This document shows positions 8,787 to 16,527 of a DNA stretch of 64,000 nt, one piece after another. The notes below the pieces were generated by a model, which made no database searches, was not told where the DNA came from, and saw only the letters and a list, made by a program, of their open reading frames with translations. The stretch spans positions 248,001-312,000 of the forward strand of contig NZ_SLWR01000011.1 of the NCBI RefSeq assembly GCF_004345665.1, written 5' to 3'. This stretch comes from Kribbella antiqua. Its GTDB lineage: Bacteria; Actinomycetota; Actinomycetes; Propionibacteriales; Kribbellaceae. A program made the translations under genes and the position numbers. How positions within the stretch are numbered: position 1 is the first letter of the stretch; each line of letters opens with the position of its first letter.

Positions 8787-9602
8787 TCAGGGGCAGCGGG
8801 TCAGGGCCAGTTCGGCGAGTTGGGCGAGGCGGTGGGCTCGGGCGGATTCGGCTGGGGTGAAGGGTTCGCCGGGCCGGGTGAAGGCGAACAGGCCGGTCCA
8901 CGGCGACGGGATCTTGAGCACGGTCCCGTCGGCCGGGAGCGGGCCTTCGAGGGTGACGCGGTCGGTGACGAGGTGCGCACCGAGCAGTTCGGCGACCGCG
9001 TGCGGGAGTTCGCTGGGGTCGCTCACGACCTGGGCGGACAGGCTCAGCGCCTTGGTCTGACCGTCGACCAGGGCGAGCGTGGTCGTCGGCCACACGTGCG
9101 CATCCCGGCCACCGGCGTTTTCGATTGCCTCTAGCAACCATCGGGAACTCACGGTGTCCGGAGTCGACACCACCAGTTCGTCCCGTACGCCGTCGTCGAC
9201 CGGGTGGACGTGGAGTCCGAGGATGTTCGCGTCCGCCTCAGCCAACTCGTGTGTCAGCCGCTCCAGCGCCCCAGGCCGGTCCGCGAGCGTGACCCGGATC
9301 CGCCACAGCGACTCGATTCCCGACGGCGGCTGGCTCCGCGGCGCATGCAACCACGAACGAAGCAGATGCATCGTGGACGGCTCGATCACCCAGATCACCA
9401 GCGCGGTGGTGGTGATCACCAGCAGAGTGACCGACACCAGGTACGGCGGGTGCAGCGCGAGCACCGCCGCATGCAGCGCGAACTCCACCGGGAAGATCGC
9501 CAGCAGCTTCGCCAACGTCAAGCGCAGCCGCCGGGGATGCGGCAGCCGCCCACACACCTCACAGGCGGTTCCGCCGGTGAGCGCCGTACGCAACTGTTCC
9601 AT
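8787..9602 (-). CDS. ACT-domain membrane protein
   Basis: 271 aa. The N-terminus carries a Cys pair (CEVCG) and then two hydrophobic segments (LAIFPVEFALHAAVLAL, and VSVTLLVITTTALVIWVI), so it is membrane-anchored. The middle reads IRVTLADRPGALERLTHELA, a standard ACT ligand-binding fold (about residues 100-170), followed by an ACT-like or GAF-like tail. It probably senses a small molecule such as an amino acid at the membrane; the ligand is unknown. ATG 9602 (MEQLRT) is chosen over a longer frame that would run into the divergent methyltransferase gene. Confidence 0.75.
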   Translation of the reverse strand: MEQLRTALTGGTACEVCGRLPHPRRLRLTLAKLLAIFPVEFALHAAVLALHPPYLVSVTLLVITTTALVIWVIEPSTMHLLRSWLHAPRSQPPSGIESLWRIRVTLADRPGALERLTHELAEADANILGLHVHPVDDGVRDELVVSTPDTVSSRWLLEAIENAGGRDAHVWPTTTLALVDGQTKALSLSAQVVSDPSELPHAVAELLGAHLVTDRVTLEGPLPADGTVLKIPSPWTGLFAFTRPGEPFTPAESARAHRLAQLAELALTRCP

Positions 9603-9675
9603 GCAACTCAGCGTGACCGATGAAGATTGCCCGGCTGTTGCCGCGCTGTGAAGAGTCACGTCGTACCGTAGGCGG

Positions 9676-10416
9676 GTGGATTCGAAGAAGTCGCCGCGGG
9701 ACAAGTGGATCACCATCTACGGGCGGAAGCCGGTCCTCGAGGCACTCCACGACCCGGCGCTGTCGGTCGCGAAGGTAGTGGTGGCCGACAACGCGACCGG
9801 GCAGTCGCTGCACGAGATCCTCCGGACTGCTTCGAAGTACGACGTCCCGGTCGAACGCGCGACGGCCAGCCGAGTGAAATGGCTCGCGGGCAACGGCAAG
9901 CACGACCAGGGCGTGGTCGCGGACGTGAACGCGCCGCGGATGACGCCGCTGGAGGAGTTCATCCGGGAGCGCGGCAAGCGGCCGACGAACGTGTTCCTGC
10001 TCGACGGCGTGACCAACCCGGGCAACGTCGGGATGATCCTGCGTACGGCGACCGGCGCCGGCTTCGACGGAGTGATCCTGCCCCGGGCCGGTACGCCGCA
10101 CGTCGGGCCGCTCGTGATCAAGGCCTCCGCCGGGGTCGCCTTCCAGGCGCCGATCGTGAACACCTCCACCGCGAAGACCGCCGTCGAGCTGCTCCGGACG
10201 GCCGGCTACCACGTCTACGGCCTCTCGGCCCGCTCCCGGCAGTCGCTGTTCAAGACCGACCTGGCCCCGCGCGCGGTCTACGTCCTCGGCGGCGAGACGA
10301 ACGGCGTCACTGTGGCCACGGATTCCGACCTCCAGATCCCCCTGCATGCCGGCGTCGAGTCGCTCAACGTCGCGGTCGCCGCCGCAGTTGTCGCCTTCGA
10401 GGTAACCAACCGCTGA
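9676..10416 (+). CDS. TrmH/SpoU-family RNA 2'-O-methyltransferase
   Basis: 246 aa. The SPOUT motifs are visible: motif 1 NPGNVGMILRTATGAGF (Asn117, Arg123), motif 2 LGGETNGV and motif 3 IPLHAGVESLNVAVAAAVV, which form the SAM-binding trefoil knot. The N-terminal 90 residues look like the L30e-type substrate-binding domain of RlmB-like enzymes (YGRKPVLEAL). It methylates a ribose in rRNA or tRNA; the exact nucleotide cannot be told. The start is GTG 9676, after gtaggcgg. Confidence 0.9.
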   Translation: MDSKKSPRDKWITIYGRKPVLEALHDPALSVAKVVVADNATGQSLHEILRTASKYDVPVERATASRVKWLAGNGKHDQGVVADVNAPRMTPLEEFIRERGKRPTNVFLLDGVTNPGNVGMILRTATGAGFDGVILPRAGTPHVGPLVIKASAGVAFQAPIVNTSTAKTAVELLRTAGYHVYGLSARSRQSLFKTDLAPRAVYVLGGETNGVTVATDSDLQIPLHAGVESLNVAVAAAVVAFEVTNR

Positions 10417-10422
10417 GACGGC

Positions 10423-10607
10423 TCGCCTGGCGGTACCGGACAGCAGTCAAGGACCGAGGGGGATGGCGTCTCTCGGGGGGGTGAGAGCCGCGGCCTGCCA
10501 CTCGGCCAGCTGTCCGGGTTGGGGGAAACCGCCAGGCGAACACTTCCACCATACGACCTTTCCGGACTCAGCGGTCCCGGAATACCGGGCGTGGCGGTAG
10601 TGGAAAG
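10423..10607 (-). ncRNA. Candidate structured RNA: two adjacent long imperfect hairpins with C-rich loops
   Basis: No gene is supportable at 10417-10735, but the DNA is strongly self-complementary. Hairpin A: 10423-10434 pairs with 10528-10539 (12 bp), 10436-10444 with 10509-10517 (9 bp), 10452-10458 with 10501-10507 (7 bp), 10464-10467 with 10497-10500 (4 bp), and 10470-10474 with 10483-10487 (5 bp). Read on the minus strand the unpaired parts are C-rich: ACCCCCCC in the apical loop, a UCCCC bulge and a UUCCCCCAAC bulge. One pair in the third stem is G-U on the minus strand but A-C on the plus strand, which favours a minus-strand RNA. Hairpin B: 10543-10554 with 10597-10607, and 10560-10567 with 10574-10582. 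It is reminiscent of, but not the same layout as, the C-loop 6C RNA of actinomycetes. A palindromic mobile repeat is the alternative. Confidence 0.35.
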
Positions 10608-10676
10608 GCCAAGTCAGGACTTTCGGCCCTGACGGGACGGCGTGGTGAGCGGCTGGAATGGATACCGAGGGAGCCG

Positions 10677-10726
10677 GCGGTGGCGGCCGGGCCCAATCCA
10701 TGAACAGCCATCCCGGCCGCCACCGC
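10677..10726 (-). terminator. Strong hairpin terminator after the SecDF-P1-like gene
   Basis: A perfect 15-bp stem, gcggtggcggccggg (10677-10691) with cccggccgccaccgc (10712-10726), and a 20-nt loop. It begins ten bases past the stop of the minus-strand gene at 10736. There is no U-run, as is common in actinomycetes. Confidence 0.7.
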
Positions 10727-10735
10727 TGGTGCACG

Positions 10736-11332
10736 CTAGCCGGTGATCTTGGCAGCCAGGTTCTCGACGTCTTGCTGGGTGAAGTTGCTGCCGCTGACCT
10801 GGACGAGGCCGCCGGTGATCGGCGTCATCACCACGGGCGCACTCACCACCTGATCGCGGACGAGGATCGCGAGCTGGTTGTGCGGCGAGGTCTTCCCGGC
10901 CAAATCCTGAGTCAGCGCGCTGAACAGCCGGGTGCCTTCTCCGTCCAGAGTCAAGCCGACGTACCAATAGGAGCCATCGGATGACTGGGCCGGCTTCACC
11001 TCGGTGACGTTGCTGCCGTCGAGCTCGACCTTGCCGAGGGTGTAGAGGTAGTCGTCCGTACCGCAAAACACCCCGTCCGACCGCGGCTCAGGGCACTTGC
11101 CCGGCTCGGCAGTGACGACTCGACGAAACTGCACCGCCGCCGGGTCCGCCGGCTTGCTCGCCGGCGTCGCCTCGGACGCCGCCGGCTCCTTGTCACGGCC
11201 ACGCAGCAGTACGACGCCGCCGACTGCCAGCAGCAACACCAGAACCAGCCCGAGCACGACGAACACGATCAACGGCCCACGGCTCTTCTTGGGCGTTTGA
11301 TAAGGGGGCGGGAACGGAGTCTGCTGGGCCAT
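10736..11332 (-). CDS. Membrane-anchored protein with SecDF P1-head-like domain
   Basis: 198 aa. A proline-rich N-terminus is followed by one membrane helix (LIVFVVLGLVLVLLLAVGGV, about residues 21-40) and an Ala/Pro linker. The external domain, residues about 110-198, resembles the P1 head subdomain of SecD: WYVGLTLDGEGTRLFSALTQ, QLAILVRDQVVSAPVV and ITGGLVQVSGSNFTQQDVEN. In SecD this part binds emerging preproteins, but no SecD channel helices are present here. The role of stand-alone versions is unknown. A stable terminator follows at 10677-10726. Confidence 0.8.
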   Translation of the reverse strand: MAQQTPFPPPYQTPKKSRGPLIVFVVLGLVLVLLLAVGGVVLLRGRDKEPAASEATPASKPADPAAVQFRRVVTAEPGKCPEPRSDGVFCGTDDYLYTLGKVELDGSNVTEVKPAQSSDGSYWYVGLTLDGEGTRLFSALTQDLAGKTSPHNQLAILVRDQVVSAPVVMTPITGGLVQVSGSNFTQQDVENLAAKITG

Positions 11333-11343
11333 GACAGCAGATG

Positions 11344-12261
11344 CTATGTGTCACCAGAGTCAGCCAAGAGCCGAGCCGCCAGCTCGGCATTTCGTTGCGC
11401 GAACGCCTGCCACATCACCGGCGTTGCGGCTACCCGGGTACGCGCGGCCTGCTCGGAACTAGCGCGTTGGGTCCACGTACACATCCGCCCGCCACGCACC
11501 TCGAACCGCACGAGCACTCCGTCTGCCCAGCCGAACACCTCGACACCATGAGGCTCGAGCCAGGACACCTTCTGCTCCGCGACGATCCAGTCGAACGCCG
11601 TGATCTCGTCCTGCAACTTCGATGCGAACTCGAACCGGAGTTCGCCGGCCGCCCGGTCGCGACGCCGTACCAGCTCGGCACGCAGTGCCGCGACCGCCGC
11701 CGGATCCTTTTCGAGTACGGCGATCGCCGTCTGCGCGAGCGCCCGCCGGTCCCCCGGACCTATCCCGAACAACCGAGCGAACTCACGCTCGGAACCTGCC
11801 GCGGCGGTCGTGTACGTCAACGGCAGCACCCGATGCATCGCCGAGATCGCCTGCCGGATCCGCAAGCCGCCGAGGTATGGGCCGAAGTGTGGCGCGGTGC
11901 CGGTCACGGTGTGCGCGAACCGCAACCCCGGCCGGCTGTCACCATCGTCGAAGCGGATGTAGCCGACGACCTCCTGACCACCTTCGGTCCGGTTCCAGCG
12001 TGGCTTGGAGTGCTCCAGCAGGTTGCGTTCCAGCCACGCCGCCTCGTGCTCGGAGTCGCACCAAACGCCTTCGACCCGGGCGATCTGGCGAACCATCCTG
12101 GCCAGCCCCGGCCGGTCGCCGAGGTGGGTCCAGTAGGACTGCACCCGGCGCCGCAGGTTGACCGCCCGGCCGATGTACAACACCTTGCCGGCGGCATCCC
12201 GGAACCGGTAAACCCCCGGCCCAACGGGAAGCCGCCGTGCAACAGTGCGCGGTCCGGTCAC
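11344..12261 (-). CDS. GIY-YIG nuclease, Cho/UvrC-N-terminal type
   Basis: 305 aa. The GIY-YIG domain opens the protein: GPGVYRFRDAAGKVLYIGRA then VNLRRRVQSYW (about residues 14-44), with a downstream Glu (HEAAWLERNLL) as metal ligand. A UvrB-binding-like UVR helix hairpin is seen at about residues 205-230 (AAGELRFEFASKLQDEITAF). The C-terminal RNase H-like nuclease and HhH domains of full UvrC are missing, so it resembles E. coli Cho (about 295 aa), which makes the 3' incision in nucleotide excision repair. It is 11 bases upstream of the SecDF-like gene's start on the same strand. Confidence 0.85.
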   Translation of the reverse strand: MTGPRTVARRLPVGPGVYRFRDAAGKVLYIGRAVNLRRRVQSYWTHLGDRPGLARMVRQIARVEGVWCDSEHEAAWLERNLLEHSKPRWNRTEGGQEVVGYIRFDDGDSRPGLRFAHTVTGTAPHFGPYLGGLRIRQAISAMHRVLPLTYTTAAAGSEREFARLFGIGPGDRRALAQTAIAVLEKDPAAVAALRAELVRRRDRAAGELRFEFASKLQDEITAFDWIVAEQKVSWLEPHGVEVFGWADGVLVRFEVRGGRMCTWTQRASSEQAARTRVAATPVMWQAFAQRNAELAARLLADSGDT

Positions 12262-12271
12262 CCGTCAAGTA

Positions 12272-14197
12272 TCACTGGTTCCGGGCGATCATCAGCCAGC
12301 TGATCTGGATATCGGGCGAACGGGTCGGGGTGATCGTGACGGTCACCTTTCCGTCCGCGCCAACGGTGGCGGGGTATGCCGCCGCGGAGGGGGTCGCGGT
12401 GAAAAGGCGTTGGGGGTCGACGACGGTGCCGTTGACCGAGACCTCGGCCGCGCGGTTCGCCCACGGCCAGGGGTCGTAGTAGCCGGCGTGGACGGTGTAG
12501 CTGCCTGGCTCGAGTCCGTCGAAGGTGTAGACGAGCGGCTCGTGGTTCTTCGCGTAGCGCAGGGTGGTGTAGAGGTCCCCGGTGCCGGCCGGCGCGCTCG
12601 CTCCGGTGTAGCCCCACGTCGTACCGCTGACCGGGTCTGTCCCCAAGGGCTGCTCCGGTGAGGAGTTCAGCAGCGGCTGTTCGGTCGACGCGACCTGGGT
12701 GAGGCGTGTCCAGTCCGGAGTAGCAGTACCTCCCGCGTTGACGGCGTACCGCAGGCCGTGAGGTACGACGACGACGGGACGGGTGAAGGTTCGGCCGTCC
12801 GACAGCGTTCCGCGCAGGTTCGCCGGGCCGGGCTGAGCGATGGTGGACGCGTCCCACGTCACCGCCACGTGCTGTGATCCGCGGGCGGTTGTCACGGTGA
12901 CCGTGGTCGGCAGCGTGCTCGTGTCGTTGAGCCAGACGTTGTCCGGAATCGTGCTCGAGACAGTCCAGCGGGTGTACGGCTTCAGGTCGTTGAGCGTCCA
13001 CTCCTGGTCCGGCCCGATGGTGAGGCTGCCGCCTTCGCCGAAGCTCATCGGCATCCAGACGTACGGCGCGTTGGCCAGATCGCTCGGGGTCCACCGGTCG
13101 CCCATGAAGATGAACTTGTTCTGCTGACGGTCGACCGGGATCACGTTGGTGCTCTGCGACCGGTAGGTGTTCGCCGCGCCGTCGCCGCTGATCGGGTTCC
13201 CCCGGTCGGTGAACTGACCGAGGACGTTCTGGGACGTGGCATACCGCGCCGGGTTCGGATCCCAGCCCGTCGCACCCGACGTCACCAGGTAGTAGGTGCC
13301 TTCGGACTTGAACATCGCCGGCGCCTCCCGCTGGCTGCACGGCAGCGTCCGGACGAAGTCCTTGCCCTGTACGGCGTTCTCCGGCGCAGCGGACAGATAC
13401 GTGTACGACGAGTTCAGCTTGGAGATGTACATCGTCCGGTTCTCCTCGGACGAATAGATGATGTACGCCGTCCCGTCGTCATCCACGAACAAGTTCATAT
13501 CCCGCGCCATCCCACCGGACGGGTCGAACGCCGACGACGTCCCACACCACGGCACCGAGTCACTCGGCACCCGGTTCAACCGGTACGACCCCAGCCACCG
13601 AAACGGCCCCTTCGGCGAGTTCGCGATCGCCACTCCGGCCTCGGCGCGGGCGTAGGTTGACGTGCTGGTCGGTGACGAAGGTCCGTCGGAGTGCACCCAC
13701 ATGACCCATTTGCCGGTCTTCGCGTTGTAGATCACCTTCGGCCGCTCCAGGATCGACGGCCGCGCCCACCCATCTGTGCGGACACTGTTGGTCGACAGAT
13801 CCCGCCAGACGACGTCCTTCTGCTCCGCGGTGTAGCCGCCGTACAGCTTCGCGAAGTACTTGTCGGTCTCGAACTGGTCCGGCGAACTCAACGCCCGCAA
13901 CGCGAGCCCCTCGTCCTTCCAGTTGTAGAGGTCGTACGACGAGTACAGGTGCACGCCGGGGCTGTCGTAATACCCCTTGCTGCGATCCTCGCCGTACCAG
14001 TAATAGATCCGCCGACCGTCATCGTCGCGAGCCGGCACCACCTGACCGCCATGCGCCTGGATCACGTTGCCGTTGGTGTCCAGCCACGGAGCGCCCGGCC
14101 GGAACGACTCGTACTGCGTCGCCGCGGAGGCGGGGCTGACGATCGAGGCCGTGACGCTCATCAACAGTGCGGCGAGTGCGAACCGGAGTCGTTTCAT
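12272..14197 (-). CDS. Secreted family 43 glycoside hydrolase with Ig-like and C-terminal carbohydrate-binding-like domains
   Basis: 641 aa. ATG 14197 (MKRLRFALAALL) follows a GGAGAC site and starts a clear signal peptide cleaved near ASA/ATQ. The catalytic part (about residues 30-410) begins PWLDTNGNVIQAHGGQVVPA, as in GH43 exo-beta-1,3-galactanase or galactofuranosidase-like enzymes, and shows the propeller repeats HLYSSYDLYNWKDEG and REAPAMFKSEGTYYLVTS. A bacterial Ig-like domain follows (about 415-485, VTVTTARGSQHVAVTWDAS). The last 110 residues (YTFDGLEPGSYTVHAGYYDP) look like a malectin- or galactose-binding-like module. It probably trims plant arabinogalactan outside the cell. Confidence 0.87.
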   Translation of the reverse strand: MKRLRFALAALLMSVTASIVSPASAATQYESFRPGAPWLDTNGNVIQAHGGQVVPARDDDGRRIYYWYGEDRSKGYYDSPGVHLYSSYDLYNWKDEGLALRALSSPDQFETDKYFAKLYGGYTAEQKDVVWRDLSTNSVRTDGWARPSILERPKVIYNAKTGKWVMWVHSDGPSSPTSTSTYARAEAGVAIANSPKGPFRWLGSYRLNRVPSDSVPWCGTSSAFDPSGGMARDMNLFVDDDGTAYIIYSSEENRTMYISKLNSSYTYLSAAPENAVQGKDFVRTLPCSQREAPAMFKSEGTYYLVTSGATGWDPNPARYATSQNVLGQFTDRGNPISGDGAANTYRSQSTNVIPVDRQQNKFIFMGDRWTPSDLANAPYVWMPMSFGEGGSLTIGPDQEWTLNDLKPYTRWTVSSTIPDNVWLNDTSTLPTTVTVTTARGSQHVAVTWDASTIAQPGPANLRGTLSDGRTFTRPVVVVPHGLRYAVNAGGTATPDWTRLTQVASTEQPLLNSSPEQPLGTDPVSGTTWGYTGASAPAGTGDLYTTLRYAKNHEPLVYTFDGLEPGSYTVHAGYYDPWPWANRAAEVSVNGTVVDPQRLFTATPSAAAYPATVGADGKVTVTITPTRSPDIQISWLMIARNQ

Positions 14198-14288
14198 GGG
14201 CGGTCTCCTCAGGGACGAGCGGGTCCCGCCCAACACTGGTGTCCGCACCCGGCCGGTTCAACGGTCCGATCAGATTCGAACAGAGTCG

Positions 14289-15596
14289 TCACGATCCAGT
14301 CAGAGGCGTTCGGCGGAAGACGTTCTCCGGGTCATACGTATGTTTGAGAGCCCGGAGCCTGGCGAGTTTGTCCGGCGAGTACGCACGATGAACGGCGGTC
14401 GCATCCTCGTCGGCGATGGTGTTCACGTACGTGCCGCTGGTGTAAGGCTCGAGCCCGGCGGCATAACGCCGAGCCGCGGCGATCCGGTCCTCGTCCTCCG
14501 CCGGATCGGTCCAGCCGGCACCGGTGGTGAACTCGACCAGAGCATCGCGATGGCTGAACGCCGAGTCCGCGCCGTCCAGAATCGCACCACCGTTGAGCGT
14601 CATCCGCCCCGAGTTGTTGCCCTCAGCAAGAAATGCGTCGATCGCGGCATCCGGGAGAGAACGCAGATAATGACCCTTGCAGTACCGGCGCAGCGCGTGA
14701 CCCTCGGCATCGTCGGACTCGGTCTGCAAATCCAGATAGCTCAGCTCCCGCACCCGCTGGCCCACCGGCTTGCCGACCGTCGAGTACGCCGAGAGCAGCC
14801 TCCGCCCCTCCGACACGTCGCCAACCCACACATACCCGATGCTCGCCATCGGCCGGCCGCCGAACTCCTCCCACCGCCCGACCCGCGCCACCGGAGTCGC
14901 CTGCCGCGGCGCGTCGACGAACAGCTCCCGCCACCCGCGCAACGCCGTACCTGCGTCTTCCAACTCGTAGAACAGGTCGGCAGTCAGAGCACTCGTCCCG
15001 ACCGGATGCAGCCGGAACTCGAACGACGTCACCACCCCGAATCCCCCGCCACCGCCACGCAGCCCCCAGAACAAGTCCGGATGCTCCGTCTCACTAACTC
15101 GCAGTACGACGCCCTCCGCCGTCACCAGCTCGTACGACGCCACGTTGTCGCAGCTCAGCCCATACGCCCGAGCCAGCCAGCCGATCCCGCCACCCAGCGT
15201 GAGCCCGCCGACCCCGGTGTGCGACACATTGCCGGCCGTCACCGCCAGCCCGTAACGCTGCGCACCAACATCGAGTGCACCGAGCAGGGCGCCGCCGCCG
15301 ACCCGGGCACGGCGGCTGCCCGGGTCAACCTGTACGGCGTTCAGCGGGGACAGGTCGATCAGCAGACCGTCTTCCACCACGGGCAGACCGAGGAAGCTGT
15401 GACCGCCGCAGCGGACTCCGATCTCCAGACCCGCCTCACGCCCGTATCGCAGCGCCGCCACCACATCCGCCGTACTGGCGCACCGCGCGATCAGGACCGG
15501 CCGGCGGTCGACCATCGCGTTCCACACCGCCCGGCCGGCGTCGTACCCCTCATCACCCGGCCGGATCAGCACCCCTTCGAACGCCGAGATGGTCAT
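14289..15596 (-). CDS. FAD-dependent oxidoreductase, berberine-bridge-enzyme-like
   Basis: 435 aa. The PCMH-type FAD domain shows EIGVRCGGHSFLGLPVVEDG with His66 as the probable covalent flavin ligand. The second motif, GNVSHTGVGGLTLGGGIGWL, lacks the Cys that forms the 6-S link in bicovalent members, so attachment is predicted to be monocovalent. The C-terminus ends YDPENVFRR, the BBE-domain signature. Substrates in the family are alcohols, sugars or alkaloids; this one is unknown. ATG 15596 overlaps the stop of the DoxX gene by 4 bases (ATGA), so the two are coupled. Confidence 0.88.
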   Translation of the reverse strand: MTISAFEGVLIRPGDEGYDAGRAVWNAMVDRRPVLIARCASTADVVAALRYGREAGLEIGVRCGGHSFLGLPVVEDGLLIDLSPLNAVQVDPGSRRARVGGGALLGALDVGAQRYGLAVTAGNVSHTGVGGLTLGGGIGWLARAYGLSCDNVASYELVTAEGVVLRVSETEHPDLFWGLRGGGGGFGVVTSFEFRLHPVGTSALTADLFYELEDAGTALRGWRELFVDAPRQATPVARVGRWEEFGGRPMASIGYVWVGDVSEGRRLLSAYSTVGKPVGQRVRELSYLDLQTESDDAEGHALRRYCKGHYLRSLPDAAIDAFLAEGNNSGRMTLNGGAILDGADSAFSHRDALVEFTTGAGWTDPAEDEDRIAAARRYAAGLEPYTSGTYVNTIADEDATAVHRAYSPDKLARLRALKHTYDPENVFRRTPLTGS

Positions 15597-15976
15597 CGCG
15601 GGACCAACGTGGACCGGCGGAACCAGACGATTGCCGCAGCCACCAGCAGATAGGCAACTGGGATCGCCGGAGACGCACCCAGCACGAACAGGTTGGTCAC
15701 GATCGCACCGACCATCACCCCAACCAGCCCGAGCGCGGCCAGACCGCACAGCCGCGGCAGCAGCAGCCCGATCGCTCCAGCCAGCTCCAGCACGCCGACC
15801 AGGACCCGGAACCACTGCCCGGCACCGATCGCGTCGAACATCTCCACCATCAGCGGGTCACCGGAGAGCTTTGGCAGCGCCGCCATCGCGAACATCGCGG
15901 CCAGCAGAACCTGTACCACCCACAGCGCCACCGTTCCCGGCCGGACCCTGCGTGTCGTCGTCACCGTCGTACTCAT
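15593..15976 (-). CDS. DoxX family membrane protein
   Basis: 127 aa, four membrane helices, with the DoxX-like pattern MFAMAALPKLSGDPLMVEMF then VLVGVLELAGAIGLLLPRL. The family belongs to small quinone-associated or redox membrane proteins of poorly known role. The start is ATG 15976 with a good site (tttggaggtagtg). It is the first gene of a two-gene unit with the FAD oxidoreductase, to which it may pass electrons (inference). It is divergent from the LuxR-type regulator at 16084. Confidence 0.85.
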   Translation of the reverse strand: MSTTVTTTRRVRPGTVALWVVQVLLAAMFAMAALPKLSGDPLMVEMFDAIGAGQWFRVLVGVLELAGAIGLLLPRLCGLAALGLVGVMVGAIVTNLFVLGASPAIPVAYLLVAAAIVWFRRSTLVPR

Positions 15977-16083
15977 CACTACCTCCAAAGAGTTGTTCTG
16001 GTACGACGACCCTCCCGCCGGCCGCCCGCGAGCCACATCCGTGCCGACCACGGATCCACCACGGAAAGCCCCACGGATCGGTC

Positions 16084-16527
16084 ATGATGTTCCAGATGAG
16101 CGAGGTCGAGGTCTCCACGCGCGAGGCCGAGGTGCTGGCCGCGGTCGCGGAGCACCGGTCGAACGCGCAGATCGCCCGCACCCTCCACATCTCGGTGCGG
16201 ACGGTCGAGAGCCACGTGTCCTCGTTGCTCCGCAAGTACGGCGTCACGGACCGCCGCGAGCTGGCAAACCTGGCCGGGACGCGTCGCGGGCCCGGGATGA
16301 CCGGACTGTCGGCGAGCCGCACCACCTTCTTCGGGCGTACCCAGGACACGGCTGATCTGCGGGATGCACTCGGGCAGGCCCGGCTGGTGACCCTGCTCGG
16401 CCCCGGCGGGATGGGCAAGACGCGGCTCGCCGCAGTGGTGGCGCTGAACTGGCCGTGCCCGGTGCGTTCGTCGACCTGGTGCCAGTCAGGGAGGGTCTCG
16501 TCGCCCGGGCAGTCGCGACTGCGCTAG
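16084..16527 (+). CDS. N-terminal part of a frameshifted LuxR-HTH / NB-ARC regulator
   Basis: This frame gives a LuxR-type HTH at the very N-terminus (STREAEVLAAVAEHRSNAQI, then HISVRTVESHVSSLLRKYGV) followed by FFGRTQDTADLRDAL and the Walker A loop LLGPGGMGKTRLAAVV. The coding sense is lost after about 16440, where the frame reads LNWPCPVRSS and then stops at 16527. The natural continuation lies in the frame of the next entry. Restoring one base near 16441-16443 (for example GCGGCT for GCGCT) would give VVAAELAVPGAFVDL and join both parts into a protein of about 894 aa. This is either a genuine inactivating mutation or a sequence error. Confidence 0.7.
   Translation: MMFQMSEVEVSTREAEVLAAVAEHRSNAQIARTLHISVRTVESHVSSLLRKYGVTDRRELANLAGTRRGPGMTGLSASRTTFFGRTQDTADLRDALGQARLVTLLGPGGMGKTRLAAVVALNWPCPVRSSTWCQSGRVSSPGQSRLR

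Noticed and set aside
10447..10734. 95-codon minus frame across the hairpin region
   Set aside because: No ribosome site, no family, and it runs through both the terminator and the structured element; the pairing explains the sequence better.
14335..14344. CATACGTATG, similar to the fructan operator core
   Set aside because: It lies inside the coding end of the FAD oxidoreductase and lacks the flanking bases of the two operator copies.
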